A stretch of DNA of 64,000 nt from Oscillospiraceae bacterium (GTDB lineage Bacteria; Bacillota; Clostridia; Oscillospirales; Ruminococcaceae): contig JAJQDP010000001.1 of NCBI GenBank assembly GCA_021202155.1, positions 41,586 to 105,585 of the forward strand, written 5' to 3'. The notes beneath the pieces are model-generated. The model did not search any database, was not told the origin of the DNA, and saw only the letters and a program-made list of their open reading frames with translations. This document shows, one piece after another, positions 63,344-64,000 of this stretch (positions within the stretch are counted from its first letter, which is position 1; every line of letters begins with the position of its first letter). Both the position numbers and the translations under genes were made by a program.

Positions 63344-63631
63344 ATGGAGCTTGCAAAGGTAACTTCCAAAGGGCAGATAACCATTCCGATTGAGATTCGC
63401 CGCTTTTTGGGCGTCAAGGATGGCGACAAGGTCATGTTCGTTCAGGATGGCAATCGTGTAGTGATGATGAACGCCTCGCTCAATGCTCTGATGGAACTTC
63501 AGACCGCCTTCGCCGGCGTCGCCGAAGAGCAAGGTATCAGGGATGAGCAAGACGTCGTGGACATGGTAAAAGAAATCCGTAGGGAGAGAAGTGGGGACAC
63601 GAGCGATAAAAATCCCGAAATCCATCGTTGA
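63344..63631 (+). CDS. AbrB/MazE/SpoVT-family DNA-binding protein
   Basis: 95 residues from the ATG at 63344 (AGGAGG 7 bases upstream). The swapped-hairpin domain reads MELAKVTSKGQITIPIEIRRFLG and VKDGDKVMFVQDGNRVVMM; the C-terminal half is charged and helical. Such proteins are antitoxins or transition-state regulators. No toxin gene follows: a tRNA promoter overlaps its stop codon, so it is either a solitary regulator or an orphan antitoxin. Confidence 0.88.
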   Translation: MELAKVTSKGQITIPIEIRRFLGVKDGDKVMFVQDGNRVVMMNASLNALMELQTAFAGVAEEQGIRDEQDVVDMVKEIRRERSGDTSDKNPEIHR

Positions 63632-63656
63632 CATTTCCTCCGCCAAGTGCTATAAT
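63628..63656 (+). promoter_or_regulatory. Promoter of the tRNA pair
   Basis: TTGACA (63628-63633), 17-base spacer, TATAAT (63651-63656), with the -35 box overlapping the AbrB stop codon. Confidence 0.82.
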
Positions 63657-63682
63657 AATTCCCACGGGAAAGAGTAGGGAAT

Positions 63683-63765
63683 GCACCTGTGGTGGAATTG
63701 GCAGACACGATAGATTTAGGTTCTATTGCTTTCGCGTGCAGGTTCAAGTCCTGTCAGGTGCACCA
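63683..63765 (+). tRNA. tRNA-Leu (anticodon TAG)
   Basis: Acceptor GCACCTG/CAGGTGC, D-loop AATTGGCAGAC, anticodon stem ATAGA/TCTAT with loop TTTAGGT (anticodon TAG), long variable arm typical of class II tRNAs, T-loop GGTTCAAGTCC and encoded CCA. Confidence 0.95.
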
Positions 63766-63782
63766 TTTCTCCCCGCAATAAT

Positions 63783-63856
63783 GCAGATGTAGTTCAGTGG
63801 CAGAACATCAGCTTCCCAAGCTGAATATGCGGGTTCGATTCCCGTCATCTGCTCCA
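63783..63856 (+). tRNA. tRNA-Gly (anticodon CCC)
   Basis: Acceptor GCAGATG/CATCTGC, anticodon stem TCAGC/GCTGA with loop TTCCCAA (anticodon CCC), T-loop GGGTTCGATTCCC and encoded CCA; 17 bases after tRNA-Leu, so co-transcribed. Confidence 0.95.
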
Positions 63857-63862
63857 AAAGAG

Positions 63863-63892
63863 ACCCTCAGCCAACGGCTGGGGGTTTCTTTT
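63863..63892 (+). terminator. Terminator of the tRNA pair
   Basis: 10-bp stem ACCCTCAGCC/GGCTGGGGGT (one wobble) around AAC, then TTTCTTTT. Confidence 0.85.
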
Positions 63893-63923
63893 GGAATAGA
63901 CGACAGTCGCGAGAGCTCGTGAC

Positions 63924-63995
63924 AAGTTGCGGCGAAGCCGCAACTTCAATCCGTCGACAAAGCAGGATGTCAACTGAATGTAGCATCCTGCTTTG
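63924..63995. repeat. Two perfect hairpins at the right edge
   Basis: AAGTTGCGGC-GAA-GCCGCAACTT (63924-63946) and CAAAGCAGGATG/CATCCTGCTTTG (63958-63969 and 63984-63995, 12 bp). Non-coding; the style is that of the mosaic palindromic repeats elsewhere in the window, and the element may continue past the edge. Confidence 0.65.
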
Positions 63996-64000
63996 TTGCG

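Noticed and set aside
1..64000. Prophage or integrative element
   Set aside because: No integrase, transposase, capsid or conjugation genes; codon style is uniform.

Overview
The window reads as a chromosomal stretch of a Gram-positive anaerobe of the class Clostridia, most likely a Ruminococcus-like member of the Oscillospiraceae. This is inferred from gene content and protein style: the gdpP-rplI-dnaB and tilS-hpt-ftsH gene orders, a SpoVB-type flippase next to HU and an RqcP-like S4 protein, a YerC (TrpR-family) gene heading a his operon with HisZ and short HisG, Thr/Ala-rich linkers in exported proteins, and consensus TTGACA-N17-TATAAT promoters. Base composition looks close to balanced. 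No phage, insertion sequence or CRISPR array was seen.

Layout. 1-6784: an edge-truncated GH31 glycosidase, a CapA-like lipoprotein, and a divergent uronate module (uxuA-uxuB on the minus strand; KDPG aldolase-VOC fusion and KDG kinase on the plus strand) that takes fructuronate to pyruvate and glyceraldehyde-3-phosphate. 6818-9030: a minus-strand set of glycosyltransferase, membrane-anchored phosphodiester glycosidase and a small membrane protein. 9224-15770: a response regulator and histidine kinase followed by a VTC/polyphosphate-polymerase-like protein, a DUF4956 membrane protein and a very large repetitive beta-helix lipoprotein. Both the regulator promoter and the VTC promoter carry the same 11-bp-phased direct repeat, so the five genes look like one signal-responsive system. 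This is the most interesting block of the window.

15934-19198: RqcP, HU, flippase and a YwaF-like membrane protein. 19273-23513: a divergent type IIA topoisomerase pair. 23919-26337: an ECF sigma factor with a large membrane-anchored partner, probably its anti-sigma factor. 26655-27742: a compactly folded candidate leader RNA in front of an ArgC-like gene whose product lacks the catalytic cysteine. 27868-31470: hflX and a nucleotidyltransferase fused to a degenerate phosphohexomutase. 31619-41258: a housekeeping run rnj-gdpP-rplI-dnaB-tilS-hpt-ftsH. 41328-42910: a uracil/xanthine permease behind a leader with an attenuator-like terminator.

43020-47543: hsp20, divergent from a DUF3737 - PatB-type aminotransferase - MutS-like ATPase operon, with a degenerate CIRCE operator between them. 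47682-49187: two unrecognised exported proteins. 49236-58829: a complete histidine operon (yerC-hisZGDCBHAF-hisIE-hisJ) ending in asnA, with a palindrome over its -10 box. 59074-63631: a zinc-ribbon membrane protein, pyruvate kinase, a fucose-isomerase-family protein and an AbrB-type regulator. 63683-63856: tRNA-Leu and tRNA-Gly genes with a terminator. Mosaic palindromic repeats fill the gaps at 23632-23915, 27759-27860, 29117-29245 and 63924-63995.

All functional names rest on motif recognition by eye; no database search was run.
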